DNA of 64,000 nucleotides from Acuticoccus sp965213555 (GTDB lineage Bacteria; Pseudomonadota; Alphaproteobacteria; Rhizobiales; Amorphaceae): assembly GCF_965213555.1 (NCBI RefSeq), contig NZ_OZ243890.1, positions 2,914,001-2,978,000 on the forward strand. The letters are read 5' to 3'. A program made the translations under genes and the position numbers. The notes under the pieces are model-generated. The model was given only the letters and a program-made list of their open reading frames with translations. It did not search any database and had not been told where the DNA came from. Positions 27,175-36,363 of this stretch are shown in pieces; the first letter of the stretch is position 1; each line of letters opens with the position of its first letter.

Positions 27175-27603
27175 ATGACCTTGTCCGAGATCCGCGACTA
27201 CCTCGCCGCCGAGTTCCCGCAGGTGTTCGAGTCCAACGACATCACCGTCGATGCCGCGGCCGGCGGCGTTGCGACCATGCGCCTCCTGCCGGCTGAAAAG
27301 CACCTGCGGCCAGGTGGCATCATCTCCGGTCCCACCCTGATGATGCTCGCGGACGCTGCGGCCTACGCCGCGCTCCTGTCCCTTTCGGACGGGGCCAAGA
27401 TGGCCGTCACCACCAACCTCAACATCTCGTTCCTCCGCGCGGCGCCCCCCGGCGCGCCGATCCGCCAGTCCGCCACCGTGGTGAAGGCCGGACGACGCCT
27501 CGCCGTCGTCGTCGCCGAGGCCTTCGATCCTGCCGAGGCGCTCCTCGCCCACACGACGATGACCTACGCGATGCCGGGCAGCGATGCGCGCGTGGTAAGC
27601 TGA
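27175..27603 (+). CDS. PaaI-family thioesterase
   Basis: A 142-residue hotdog protein upstream of rplM, a place where it is often found in Hyphomicrobiales. The block RPGGIISGPTLMMLADAAAYAAL has the PGG..S signature in place of the HGG of the other thioesterase here. It likely hydrolyses an acyl-CoA. The ATG at 27175 (MTLSEIRDYL) fits relatives; the ATG at 27139 would overlap the crotonase start codon. Neither shows a strong ribosome binding site. Confidence 0.8.
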   Translation: MTLSEIRDYLAAEFPQVFESNDITVDAAAGGVATMRLLPAEKHLRPGGIISGPTLMMLADAAAYAALLSLSDGAKMAVTTNLNISFLRAAPPGAPIRQSATVVKAGRRLAVVVAEAFDPAEALLAHTTMTYAMPGSDARVVS

Positions 27604-27649
27604 TACCTCAAGGCCAACTCCTTGCTGTTGCTGACATTTTCGATCGCGC

Positions 27650-27678
27650 TTGACGGTCCGGCGTGAAGCCCCCATAGA
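27650..27678 (+). promoter_or_regulatory. Candidate housekeeping promoter for rplM-rpsI
   Basis: TTGACG (27650-27655) and CATAGA (27673-27678) are spaced by 17 bases, 43 bp before the rplM start. The -35 box matches five of six consensus bases, the -10 box only three, which is usual in high-GC alphaproteobacteria. Confidence 0.4.
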
Positions 27679-27720
27679 CCGCCCACGCCACCGCGGCACC
27701 CTTCAGAACCGGAAGCTCAC

Positions 27721-28185
27721 ATGGTCACCCGATCCGCAAAGCCTGCGGAGGTCGAGAAGCACTGGGTCGTCATTGACGCCACCAACCTCGTCGTCGGCCG
27801 CCTCGCGGCGCAGGTGGCGCTGCGCCTTCGCGGCAAGCACCGCCCGATCTTTACGCCGCACGTCGACTGCGGCGACAACGTCATCATCGTCAACGCCGAG
27901 AAGGTGGCCTTCACCGGCCGCAAGGTCGAGCAGCAGGTGTACTACAAGCACACCGGCTACCCAGGCGGCATCAAGGAGCGCTCGGCCAAGCAGATTTTGG
28001 AAGGTCGCTTCCCCGAGCGCGTCATCGAGGCGGCCATCAAGCGCATGATGCCTCGCGGTCCGCTCGGCCGGCAGCAGATGAAGAACCTGCGTGTCTATGC
28101 CGGACCCGACCATCCCCACGCCGCGCAGCAGCCGGTGACGGTCGACGTCGGCGCGCAGAACACGAAGAACGTGAGGGCGCAGTGA
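27721..28185 (+). CDS. rplM: Large ribosomal subunit protein L13
   Basis: A 154-residue ribosomal protein, an early-assembling part of the 50S subunit. WVVIDATNLVVGRLA and the conserved MMPRGPLGRQQMKNLRVYAGPDHPH are the L13 signatures. GGAAGC lies six bases before the ATG. Its stop overlaps the start of rpsI (GTGA). Co-transcription with rpsI is universal in bacteria. The family length is typical for alphaproteobacteria. Confidence 0.97.
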   Translation: MVTRSAKPAEVEKHWVVIDATNLVVGRLAAQVALRLRGKHRPIFTPHVDCGDNVIIVNAEKVAFTGRKVEQQVYYKHTGYPGGIKERSAKQILEGRFPERVIEAAIKRMMPRGPLGRQQMKNLRVYAGPDHPHAAQQPVTVDVGAQNTKNVRAQ

Positions 28186-28673
28186 GCGATACCACAGTCT
28201 CGTCGCTGGAGGAGCTCGGCTCCGCCATGGGTCAGGGTACGGCGGCCGAGGCGACGACGTCGGTCCACGTCCAGAAGCTCGACCCTCATGGGCGCGCCTA
28301 CGCCACCGGCAAACGCAAGGACGCGGTGGCCCGGGTCTGGGTGAAGCCAGGGCAGGGGCGCATCATGGTCAACACCAAGCCCTACGAGGAGTACTTCGCG
28401 CGTCCCGTGCTGCAGATGGTGATCCGCCAGCCGCTCCTGGTGGCCGCGCGCGACGGTCAGTTCGACATCATGGCGACGGTGTCGGGCGGTGGGCTGTCCG
28501 GCCAGGCCGGCGCGGTGCGCCACGGCATCTCCAAGGCGCTGACGCACTACGAGCCGGGACTGCGGCCGGCGCTGAAGCGCGTCGGCTTTCTCACCCGGGA
28601 CGCGCGCGTCGTCGAGCGCAAGAAGTACGGTCGCCGCAAGGCCCGTCGCTCGTTCCAGTTCTCCAAGCGCTGA
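28182..28673 (+). CDS. rpsI: Small ribosomal subunit protein S9
   Basis: A 163-residue protein of the 30S head; its basic C-terminal tail reaches the P-site tRNA. The core ATGKRKDAVARVWVKPGQG and the ending KKYGRRKARRSFQFSKR are diagnostic. The first 35 residues are an alphaproteobacterial extension rich in Ser and Thr. It begins with GTG that overlaps the rplM stop and is followed by a strong terminator. Confidence 0.97.
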   Translation: MSDTTVSSLEELGSAMGQGTAAEATTSVHVQKLDPHGRAYATGKRKDAVARVWVKPGQGRIMVNTKPYEEYFARPVLQMVIRQPLLVAARDGQFDIMATVSGGGLSGQAGAVRHGISKALTHYEPGLRPALKRVGFLTRDARVVERKKYGRRKARRSFQFSKR

Positions 28674-28694
28674 GGCCATCGCGAGGCGAGGATC

Positions 28695-28722
28695 GAGCCC
28701 GGCGCCCGCGCCGGGCTCTTTT
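28695..28722 (+). terminator. Intrinsic terminator of rplM-rpsI
   Basis: GAGCCCGGCGC (28695-28705) pairs perfectly with GCGCCGGGCTC (28708-28718) around a two-base loop and is followed by TTTT. It ends 15 bases before the argC ATG, so argC needs a promoter overlapping or upstream of it, or depends on readthrough. Confidence 0.92.
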
Positions 28723-28737
28723 CGTTGGGAGACCGTC

Positions 28738-29769
28738 ATGCTGTCCGCTGCCGTCTACGGCGCTTCGGGGTACACCGGGGCTGAACTCGTCCGCCTGCTG
28801 CTGCGCCACGGTGAGGTGCGCATCGCCGCGCTGTCGGCCGATAGCAACGCGGGGCGGCGCATGGGCGAGCTGTTCGGGCAGTTCGGCGGGCTCGACCTGC
28901 CGATGTTGTCCACCATCACGCAAGTCGACCTGTCCGAAGTGGACGTCCTGTTCTGCGCGCTGCCGCACGGGACGACGCAGACCGCCATCGCCGATGCGCT
29001 GCGCGCCAAGCCGACGCTCAAGGTGGTCGACCTGTCCGCCGATTTCCGGCTCACCGACCCCGCCGCCTACGCGCGCTGGTACGGTCACGAGCACCTCGCG
29101 CCGCAGCTGCAGGACGAGGCGGTCTACGGACTGACGGAGGTTCACCGCGATGCGATCCGCGGCACGCGCCTCGTCGCCAACCCCGGATGCCACACGACGA
29201 CCGCGCTGCTGCCTCTGATCCCGCTGGTCGCCGCCGACGCCATCGACACGGACACCATCGTCGTCACGTCCGCCACCGGCATGTCGGGGGCGGGGCGGGG
29301 GGCGAAGGTCGGCATGCTGTTCTCGGAGGTGTCGGAGGGCTATCATGCGTACGGTGTCGCCAACCATCGCCACACGTCCGAGCTCGACCAGGAGCTTTCA
29401 CGGGCGGCGGGACGCGAGGTCCTCGTCACCTTCACGCCGCACCTCGTGCCAATGAACCGGGGCATCTACGCGACCATCACCGCGCACGGTGACGCGGCAC
29501 GAATGCACGCGATCCTCTCCGAGCACTACGCCGACGAGCCGTTCGTCACCGTGCTGCGGTTCGGCGAGGTCCCGCAGTCGCGCCACGTTCGGGGCTCCAA
29601 CACGACGCACGTGGGCGTGGTTGCCGATCGCGTCCCCGGCAAGGCACTCATCTTCTCGACGCTCGACAACCTGGTGAAGGGCGCGTCCGGCCAGGCGGTG
29701 CAGAACATGAACCTCGTGTTCGGCCTCGACGAGGGCACGGGGCTGCGGCAGCTCGCGCTGTTTCCCTGA
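28738..29769 (+). CDS. argC: N-acetyl-gamma-glutamyl-phosphate reductase
   Basis: A 343-residue NADPH-dependent enzyme of arginine synthesis that makes N-acetylglutamate semialdehyde. The cofactor loop is YGASGYTGAELVRLL; the catalytic Cys lies in ANPGCHTTT, and SGAGRGAKV and GVANHRHTSE surround the active site. GGGAGA is seven bases before the ATG. Its place after rplM-rpsI is conserved in Hyphomicrobiales. Other arg genes are not in the window. Confidence 0.96.
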   Translation: MLSAAVYGASGYTGAELVRLLLRHGEVRIAALSADSNAGRRMGELFGQFGGLDLPMLSTITQVDLSEVDVLFCALPHGTTQTAIADALRAKPTLKVVDLSADFRLTDPAAYARWYGHEHLAPQLQDEAVYGLTEVHRDAIRGTRLVANPGCHTTTALLPLIPLVAADAIDTDTIVVTSATGMSGAGRGAKVGMLFSEVSEGYHAYGVANHRHTSELDQELSRAAGREVLVTFTPHLVPMNRGIYATITAHGDAARMHAILSEHYADEPFVTVLRFGEVPQSRHVRGSNTTHVGVVADRVPGKALIFSTLDNLVKGASGQAVQNMNLVFGLDEGTGLRQLALFP

Positions 29770-29812
29770 GGTTGCGGGAGGAACCTGCCCGCCGATCGCC
29801 CTGTTCGGGGGC

Positions 29813-30403
29813 ATGGCCACCGCTCAAGCGTCCCACCACCCCCTGCACCGCGCGACGCAGCGCCTCGCCCACTCGAACGTGGGCGTCGGCCTGCTGTCCA
29901 TGGGCGAGAGCACGGTGGTGCCCATCCCGCTCGAGGCGGTGATCGTGCCGCTCATGGTCGCCTACCCGCGCCGCGCGTGGGCGATCGCCGTGGCGGCGCT
30001 CGTCGGGTGCCTCATCGGTGCGACGCTGTTCTACTACGTCGGACATCTGCTGTTCGAGCCCGTCGTAGCACCCCTCCTCGACGCCCTGTCGCTGCGTCAA
30101 AGCTACGAGGAGGCGCTCGCCGAGATCTCCGGCAGCGGTTACTTCTGGGCGGTGTTCCTGGTCTCGGTCGGGCCGGTGCCGCTCCAGCTTGCTACCCTCG
30201 GCGCTGGGGCGACAGATGCGGGCTACGCGGTCTTCATCAGCGCCATCGCCGTCTCACGCGCCATCCGCTACCTCGGCCTCGCGCTCCTGTGCAACCTGCT
30301 CGGTCAGCGCGTCCAACGGCTCAACGTGCCGCGCTGGGTGACGATCACGGGCGGAATCGCCTTCCTCCTCGCCGTGTGGGCCGGCCTCACCTTCCTGCTG
30401 TAG
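29813..30403 (+). CDS. YqaA/DedA-type membrane protein
   Basis: A 196-residue inner membrane protein with about five hydrophobic segments. The stretch GESTVVPIPLEAVIVPLMVAYP resembles the re-entrant E-x-x-x-P-x-P motif of the VTT/DedA fold, whose members flip lipids or support membrane potential. The order of segments matches YqaA. It stands 43 bp after argC on the same strand. Its substrate is unknown. Confidence 0.82.
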   Translation: MATAQASHHPLHRATQRLAHSNVGVGLLSMGESTVVPIPLEAVIVPLMVAYPRRAWAIAVAALVGCLIGATLFYYVGHLLFEPVVAPLLDALSLRQSYEEALAEISGSGYFWAVFLVSVGPVPLQLATLGAGATDAGYAVFISAIAVSRAIRYLGLALLCNLLGQRVQRLNVPRWVTITGGIAFLLAVWAGLTFLL

Positions 30404-30588
30404 AAGCGCACTGCGCCCTGTTGCCGGTCCGCGCGACGCATCGGACCAGACGATGGGCCGCATGGGGCCGGCGAACGTGCCGTCGCCGACCTCCGACAGG
30501 CGTTCGGTGTCCGCGCATCGATCCGTCCCACGAGGGCGTAAGACGGTGTCGAAGCAACACCTACGGTCCGGCTCGGCCGGACGCTGCC

Positions 30589-30849
30589 TCAGTAGCAGGG
30601 GACGGGTTCACCATAGGGGTTCACACAGCGCTCGGGGGGGGCGGTCGCCGCGCCGACCGCGGCACCGGTGGCCGCGCCGAGCCCGGCCCCGAGGAGCGCG
30701 CCGCCGGTGCTCGCCCCAGTGGCCGCCGCGACGGTGGCGCCGCCGGCAGCGCCGAGCGCACCGCCCACGAGGGCGCGGTCCTGTTGGCTGTTCGAGTTGC
30801 AGCCTGCCAGCCCAGCAGCCAGTGCCGCAGCAAGAAGGATCCTTCGCAT
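30589..30849 (-). CDS. Small glycine-zipper lipoprotein
   Basis: An 86-residue protein with a lipoprotein signal peptide: MRRILLAAALAAGLAGC, lipobox LAGC with Cys17. The body is a run of GxxxG-type repeats (ALVGGALGAAGGATVAAATG), which pack as helices in membranes, and a short tail PYGEPVPCY. Such proteins are found in the outer membrane or periplasm. GGAG six bases before the ATG at 30849 supports the start. It is divergent from cobQ (74 bp between starts). Confidence 0.8.
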   Translation of the reverse strand: MRRILLAAALAAGLAGCNSNSQQDRALVGGALGAAGGATVAAATGASTGGALLGAGLGAATGAAVGAATAPPERCVNPYGEPVPCY

Positions 30850-30923
30850 GACGTGCTCCATCATTCCGCGGCGAGGGACACACCGCGGGCGAACCGAATA
30901 CACCGTTTGGGGATGAATGCATC

Positions 30924-32421
30924 ATGAAGAGCTTGGTTCAAGCTTGCGGCGGTGCGGCTGCCCTCATGGTGCAAGGGACGGGCTCGGACGTCGGCAAGTC
31001 CCTGCTCGTGGCCGGGCTGTGCCGCCACCTCGCGCGCCAAGGCCTCGCGGTCGCCCCGTTCAAGCCGCAGAACATGTCCAACAACGCCGCGGCGACCCCC
31101 GACGGCGGCGAGATCGGCCGCGCCCAGATGCTCCAGGCCCGGGCGGCGCGCCGCGTGCCCAGCGTCGACCTCAACCCCGTGCTCCTGAAGCCACAGTCGG
31201 AGACCGGGGCCCAGGTCGTGGTCCACGGCCGCGCGCTGCAGCAGCGCCTCGGCGCGGGACTACGCCGCGCTGAGGTCGTCGCTGATGGGCCCGGTGCGCG
31301 AAAGCTTCGCACGGCTCAGCCGCGCCGCCGACATCATCGTGGTGGAGGGGGCAGGCAGCCCCGCCGAGGTCAACCTGCGCGCCGGCGACATCGCCAACAT
31401 GGGGTTCGCCCGTGCGGAGGACGTGCCCGTCGTGCTCGTCGCCGACATCTCCCGCGGCGGGGTGATCGCGAACCTCGTCGGCACCGCCGCGGTCCTCGAT
31501 CCGGCCGACCGCGCGCAGGTGGCCGGGTACATCATCAACAAGTTTCGCGGCGACGCCTCGCTGTTCGACGGCGGCCTCGCCGAGATCACCGCGCGCACCA
31601 GGTGGCGCAGCCTCGGCGTGGTCCCCTGGTTCGATGAGGCCCATCGCCTGCCCGCGGAGGACACCCTGGGGCTGCCGGCGGACGCGGCGGGCGGCGGGCT
31701 CGCCGTCGTCATGCCGCGCCTGCCCCACATCGCGAACTTCGACGACGCCGATCCGCTGCGGCTCGAGCCCGGCGTCTCGGTCACGCTCGCGCCGCTCCAT
31801 CGGCCGATGCCGGCGGCGGACGTCGTCCTCCTGCCGGGGTCGAAGGCGACCGTGGCAGACGCGCGTGCGCTGCGCGCAGCCGGCTGGCACATCGACCTCG
31901 AGGCGCACGTGCGACGTGGCGGGCGCATCGTCGGCCTGTGCGGCGGCTACCAGCTGCTCGGCCGCACCATCACCGATCCCGCGGGCTACGAGGGAGCGGC
32001 CGGGACGACGGCCGGGCTCGGCCTGCTCGACGTCGCCACCGAGCTCGTTGCCCCCAAGGTGACGCAGCAGAGCGAGGGTGTCTCGCTGCTCCCTGGGACC
32101 TGCGGCGTCGCGGTGTCAGGCTACCGCATCCACATGGGGCGGACCGAGGGTCCCGACCGCGCCCGCCCGGTCGTGCGCCTCGCCGAGGGCGAGGACGGGG
32201 CACGCTCCGCCGACGGCCGGGTCCTGGGGACGTACCTGCACGGCCTCTTCGCCGGCGACGCGTTCCGCCGCGGCTTCCTCGGCGCGCTCGGCGTCGCCTC
32301 CTCGCTCGCCTACGAGGCGCAGGTGGAGGCGACGCTCGACGCGCTGGCCGATCACGTGGCGGCGGCGGTCGACGTCGACGCGCTGCTCGCCATCGCTCAA
32401 AGGAGGGCAAGGCCGGCGTAG
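30924..32421 (+). pseudogene. cobQ: Adenosylcobyric acid synthase, interrupted by a frameshift
   Basis: CobQ amidates four side chains of adenosylcobyrinic acid a,c-diamide. The first frame gives the P-loop-like VQGTGSDVGKSLLVAGLCR, FKPQNMSNNAA and LLKPQSETGAQVVVHGRAL, then runs into unrelated sequence. The next frame resumes at DYAALRSSLMGPVRESF and goes on through VEGAGSPAEVNLRAGDIANMG, the glutamine-amidotransferase nucleophile region VGLCGGYQLLG, and the C-terminus. The break is near 31230-31257; one extra base, for example in the CC at 31247-31248, explains it. Whether this is real or a sequence error cannot be told from the sequence alone. The 3' end overlaps cobD by 25 bases. Confidence 0.9.
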
Positions 32422-33310
32422 ATCGCGAGCTGCGCGATGCCGACGTCCCGCGAGGCGCGGAGCCCGCGGCGGATGTCGGTGCGACGGGGCGGACGCCCGG
32501 CGGGGTTCAGCCAAACGCCGCCCACCTCGCGCGCGCCGTACCGTCGTGGGCCGCCCAGCGCCACGCCGAGGGCAGCGGCGAGGGCGGCCTCGGGCCATCC
32601 GGCGTTGGGCGAGGCATGCCGGCGCGCGCCGTCGCGCACGGTCGCGTGCGTGGGTGGCGACGGCGGGGCGCACCAGCGCGATGGCGAGCGCGGTGAGGCG
32701 CGCCGGCACGAGGTTCAAGCGCATCGTCGGCGCGTGCGGCCGCCCAGCCGAAGGCCTCGTGCCGTGGCGTGCGGTGGCCGATCATCGAGTCGGCGGTGCT
32801 CACCACCTTGTACGCGACGAGGCCCGGCAGGCCGCCGAGCGCGAACCAGAATGCCGGAGCGACGACCCCGTCCGACAGGTTCTCGCCAAGCGTCTCGAGC
32901 GCCGCGCGGGCGACCCCGGCCTCGTCGAGCGTCGCCGTGTCGCGCCCGACGATGCGGGCGACCGCCTCGCGTGCCTCGGCGGGGGTCCTTGCGCGCTCCA
33001 CCGCCGCGACGTGGTCGTGCAGGCTGCGGTGCGCGAGGAGCGTCGAAGCAAGGGCCGCCTCGATGACGATGCCGGCAGGCAGGGCGCCCACGAGCCCGGC
33101 GACGAGCGCGGCGGGCACGGCGAAGGCCGTCGTTGCAAGGGCAAGCGCGACGACGCCGTCGCGCCGACGGCCGGCGTTGAGCGCGCCATCCAGCCGGTCG
33201 ATGACCGCGCCCATCCAGGCGACGGGATGGCCCACCCTGGACCACAGGCGAGGCGGCTCGCCCGTGACGGCGTCGATGACGAGGGCCAGCGGCACCGCCT
33301 CCAGCGTCAT
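32397..33310 (-). pseudogene. cobD: Cobalamin biosynthesis protein CobD/CbiB, two frameshifts
   Basis: CobD/CbiB is the membrane protein that attaches the aminopropanol arm to cobyric acid. Frame one covers LALVIDAVTGEPPRLWSRVG to FGWAAARADDAL; the next resumes at LNLVPARLTALAIALVRPAV, and the third at VRDGARRHASPNAGWPEAAL to the end. Each change needs one surplus base, best placed at the AA at 32717-32718 and the GGG run at 32652-32654 (plus strand). All three parts together make a full-length protein. The ATG at 33310 lies ten bases after cobC. Confidence 0.9.
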
Positions 33311-33319
33311 CGCGCTGGG

Positions 33320-34312
33320 CTATCGTCTCGCTGCGCCGGCGCTGGCGAGTGCGCGCACGAGCTCGCCCAGCCGATGGCCGGGCAGTCCGACGCGCAGCCA
33401 ACACGGCGTGTGGTCGAAGGCGCGCGTCCACACGCCCTCGGCCGCCAGCGCACCCTGCCAGACGGGTGCGTCGTCGACGGCAACGAGGCGGAAGAGGTCC
33501 GTCCCTCCTGCGACGGCCAGCCCAGCTGCCGCGAGCACGTCGTCCAGGCGCGCGCGCTCGGCGCGGAGGGTGAGCCGCATGGCTTGCGCCCAAGCCTCAT
33601 CCTCCAGCGCCTGGACCCCAACAGCGATGGCGGGACCGCTCACGGCCCAGGGTCCGAGCGCGTCCCGGAGTGCGTCGACCACGGCCGTGGGGCCGACGGC
33701 GAAGCCCAGCCTCAGCCCGGGCAGGCCGAAGAACTTGCCGAAGCTTTTAAGGACGAGCGTGCGCGGCAGTTCGGCGGCGGTGGCTCCGGGGTCGAGGTCG
33801 CCGAACGCCTCGTCGACGACGAGCGCGACCTCCTCACAGGATCGGTGAACGAACGCGGCGAGCTCGTCCCGCGAAACCACCCTTCCGTCAGGGTTGTTCG
33901 GGTTGACGACGATGGCGAGCCCGTCCGGCGGCAGGCGGCTCGCCTCGCGCAGCGGGACGTGGCCGCTCCAGGCGGCCGCGTGCTCGCCGTAGGTCGGCCC
34001 CAGCACGGTGACGTGACGCGGGCGCAGGAGGCGGGGCAGCCAGGAGATGATCGCCTGCGTCCCCGGCGCGGCGACGAGGGCCACCTCGTCCGGCACGCGG
34101 TAGGCGCGGCGGGCAGCCTCGAGCAGGCGGTCGAGGTCGCGTTGCTGGGGCAGCCGCGTCAACGCGATGTCCGGGATGTGCGCGGGGTAGGGGTACGGGT
34201 TGATCCCGGTGGACAGGTCGAGCCACGGGCTCGCCGGCTCGCCGACCAGCCGAGCGGCGTCGGCAAGCTCGCCCCCGTGGGCCGAACGCGCCCCATACGC
34301 CCCGGTCTGCAT
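33320..34312 (-). CDS. cobC: Threonine-phosphate decarboxylase-like aminotransferase
   Basis: A 330-residue class I/II PLP enzyme that makes (R)-1-amino-2-propanol phosphate, the substrate for CobD. The N-terminal HGGELADAARL and LDLSTGINPYPYP are typical of CobC/CobD-type decarboxylases. The PLP lysine lies in LVLKSFGKFFGLPGLRLG, and IVVNPNNPDGR binds the cofactor. GGAG seven bases before the ATG at 34312 supports the start. Its frame is intact, unlike the adjoining cobD. No cobalamin riboswitch is evident upstream. Confidence 0.92.
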   Translation of the reverse strand: MQTGAYGARSAHGGELADAARLVGEPASPWLDLSTGINPYPYPAHIPDIALTRLPQQRDLDRLLEAARRAYRVPDEVALVAAPGTQAIISWLPRLLRPRHVTVLGPTYGEHAAAWSGHVPLREASRLPPDGLAIVVNPNNPDGRVVSRDELAAFVHRSCEEVALVVDEAFGDLDPGATAAELPRTLVLKSFGKFFGLPGLRLGFAVGPTAVVDALRDALGPWAVSGPAIAVGVQALEDEAWAQAMRLTLRAERARLDDVLAAAGLAVAGGTDLFRLVAVDDAPVWQGALAAEGVWTRAFDHTPCWLRVGLPGHRLGELVRALASAGAARR

Positions 34313-34490
34313 GTCAGGCTCCCTAGCACAGCAGGCCGGATCGGCGCCATGGGTCGGGTCGTCGACCCGCCGGGAGGGGTCGCGCCGAAGGTTGGTGTGG
34401 CGGATCGTGCGGTCGACCACGCAGACCGCCGACGGGTCGCCACGCACGCTTGAAGGTTGGTCAGCGTGCCGCTGCGCCCCGGTGCGTGAG

Positions 34491-34520
34491 CGCGCCGGCT
34501 AGCCGAACCCAGCCGGCGCG
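34491..34520 (-). terminator. Hairpin after glnA
   Basis: CGCGCCGGCT (34491-34500) and AGCCGGCGCG (34511-34520) form a ten-base stem with a ten-base loop, starting 11 bases beyond the glnA stop. No T-run follows on the minus strand, so it may stop transcription with Rho or protect the mRNA end. Confidence 0.5.
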
Positions 34521-34530
34521 GACGCCCTGG

Positions 34531-35940
34531 TCACACCGAGTAATACAGGTCGAACTCGACGGGGTGCGGCGTCTGCTCGTAGCGCTCGTTCTCCTCCATC
34601 TTGAGCGCGATGTAGGCGTCGATCTGGTCGTCGTCCATGACGCCGCCCGCCTTCAGGAAGTCGCGGTCGCCGCTCAACGTCTCCAGGGCCTCGCGCAGCG
34701 ACCCGCACACGGTCGGGATGCCGGCGAGCTCCTCGGGTGGCAGGTCGTAGAGGTCCTTGTCCATGGGCTCGCCGGGGTGGGTGCGGTTGCGGATGCCGTC
34801 GAGCCCCGCCATCAGGAGCGCTGTGTAACAAAGGTACGGGTTGGCGCTGGGGTCGGGGAAGCGGATCTCGATGCGCTTGCCCTTGGGCGAGGACGCGATG
34901 GGGATCCGGCAGGACGCCGAGCGGTTGCGCGCCGAGTAGGCGAGCAGCACCGGCGCCTCGTAGCCCGGCACGAGGCGCTTGTAGGAGTTCGTCGTCGGGT
35001 TGGTGAAGGCGTTGATCGCACGCGCGTGCTTCAGGATGCCGCCAATGTAGAACAGGCACATCTCCGAGAGGTCGGCGTACATGTCGCCGGCGAACAGGGG
35101 CTGCCCGTCGTTCCAGATGGACTGGTGGACGTGCATACCGGTGCCGTTGTCGCCGAACACGGGCTTGGGCATGAACGTCGCCGTCTTGCCGTAGGCGTTG
35201 GCGACCTGGTGCACGACGTACTTGTAGATCTGCATCTTGTCGGCGATGCGGGTCAGCGTGTCGAACTTCAGCCCGAGCTCGTGCTGCGCGGCGCCGACCT
35301 CGTGGTGATGCTTCTCCACCGTGACGCCCATCTCGGTCATCACCGACAGCATCTCGGAGCGCATGTCCTGCGCCGAATCGATGGGCGGGACGGGGAAGTA
35401 GCCCCCCTTGGTGCGCGGGCGGTGGCCAAGGTTCCCCGTCTCGTAGTCCGTCGCCATGTTCGACGGCAGTTCGATGGAATCCAGCTGGAAGCCGGTGTCG
35501 TAGGGCTCGGCGGAGAAGCGCACGTCGTCGAACACGAAGAACTCGGCCTCGGGCCCCATCGTGATGGTGTCGCCGATGCCGGACGACTTGACGAACGCCT
35601 CGGCCTTCTTGGCGGTGGTGCGCGGGTCACGGTTGTACGCTTCGCCGGTGGACGGCTCGAGGATGTCGCAGAACACCGCCATCGTCGTCTGTGCGAAGAA
35701 CGGGTCGATGTGCGCGGTCTCCGGGTCCGGCATCAGGATCATGTCGGACTCGTTGATCGCCTTCCAGCCGGCGATGGACGAGCCGTCGAACATCGTCCCG
35801 TCGGCGAAGATGTCCTCGTCGACGACGCCGACGTCCATGGTGACGTGCTGCATCTTGCCGCGAGGATCGGTGAAGCGCAGGTCGACGAACTTGACGTCCT
35901 TGTCCTTGATGTCTCGCAGTACTTCTTGCGCTGTGCTCAT
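34531..35940 (-). CDS. glnA: Glutamine synthetase type I
   Basis: A 469-residue dodecameric enzyme that makes glutamine from glutamate, ammonia and ATP. The motifs FDGSSIAGW, MGPEAEFFVFDD, GDNGTGMHVHQSIW and RNRSASCRIP are those of GSI. The adenylylation Tyr lies in KDLYDLPPEE, so activity should be switched off by GlnE under nitrogen excess. GAAGGTCA precedes the ATG. It is 31 bp downstream of glnB and shares its sigma-54 promoter. A hairpin follows the stop. Confidence 0.97.
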   Translation of the reverse strand: MSTAQEVLRDIKDKDVKFVDLRFTDPRGKMQHVTMDVGVVDEDIFADGTMFDGSSIAGWKAINESDMILMPDPETAHIDPFFAQTTMAVFCDILEPSTGEAYNRDPRTTAKKAEAFVKSSGIGDTITMGPEAEFFVFDDVRFSAEPYDTGFQLDSIELPSNMATDYETGNLGHRPRTKGGYFPVPPIDSAQDMRSEMLSVMTEMGVTVEKHHHEVGAAQHELGLKFDTLTRIADKMQIYKYVVHQVANAYGKTATFMPKPVFGDNGTGMHVHQSIWNDGQPLFAGDMYADLSEMCLFYIGGILKHARAINAFTNPTTNSYKRLVPGYEAPVLLAYSARNRSASCRIPIASSPKGKRIEIRFPDPSANPYLCYTALLMAGLDGIRNRTHPGEPMDKDLYDLPPEELAGIPTVCGSLREALETLSGDRDFLKAGGVMDDDQIDAYIALKMEENERYEQTPHPVEFDLYYSV

Positions 35941-35971
35941 TGACCTTCGCTCTCTTGTCCTTGCAGTGCGG

Positions 35972-36310
35972 TTAGATGGCGTCCTCACCGGCCTCGCCGG
36001 TGCGGATGCGGATGGCGTCCTCGACGGGGAGGACGAAGATCTTGCCATCGCCGATCCGGCCGGTCTGGGCGGCGGTGCGGATGGCGTCGACGGCGGCCGG
36101 CATCAGGCTGTCGGGAACGATCAGCTCGATCTTCACCTTGGGGAGGAAGTCGACGACGTACTCGGCGCCGCGGTAGAGTTCGGTGTGGCCCTTCTGTCGG
36201 CCGAAGCCACGCGCCTCCATCACGGTGATGCCCTGCAGTCCGACCTCCTGCAACGCCTCCTTCACCTCGTCGAGCTTGAACGGCTTTATGATGGCTTCGA
36301 TCTTCTTCAT
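35972..36310 (-). CDS. glnB: Nitrogen regulatory protein P-II
   Basis: A 112-residue trimeric signal protein. The T-loop with Tyr51 (GHTELYRGAEYVVDF) is the site of uridylylation by GlnD, and RIGDGKIFVLPVEDA is the B-loop region. It senses ATP/ADP and 2-oxoglutarate and controls GlnE and NtrB. It begins at 36310 (MKKIEAIIKPFKLDEVKEAL). It is the first gene of glnB-glnA and lies 54 bases downstream of a sigma-54 promoter. Confidence 0.97.
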   Translation of the reverse strand: MKKIEAIIKPFKLDEVKEALQEVGLQGITVMEARGFGRQKGHTELYRGAEYVVDFLPKVKIELIVPDSLMPAAVDAIRTAAQTGRIGDGKIFVLPVEDAIRIRTGEAGEDAI

Positions 36311-36363
36311 GGGTCCCCGTTGGGCCGGTGCGACGGCCGACGCGGTGCGGTGCGGTGATGGGG

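Noticed and set aside
32078..34453. 791-residue plus-strand open frame over cobD and cobC
   Set aside because: Antisense to two recognisable cobalamin genes; long only because of high GC.
34313..34530. Possible cobalamin riboswitch before cobC; GAAGGTTGGT occurs twice (34387 and 34452)
   Set aside because: The minus strand lacks the B12-box GCCACTG and the other conserved loops; two ten-base copies alone do not make a riboswitch.
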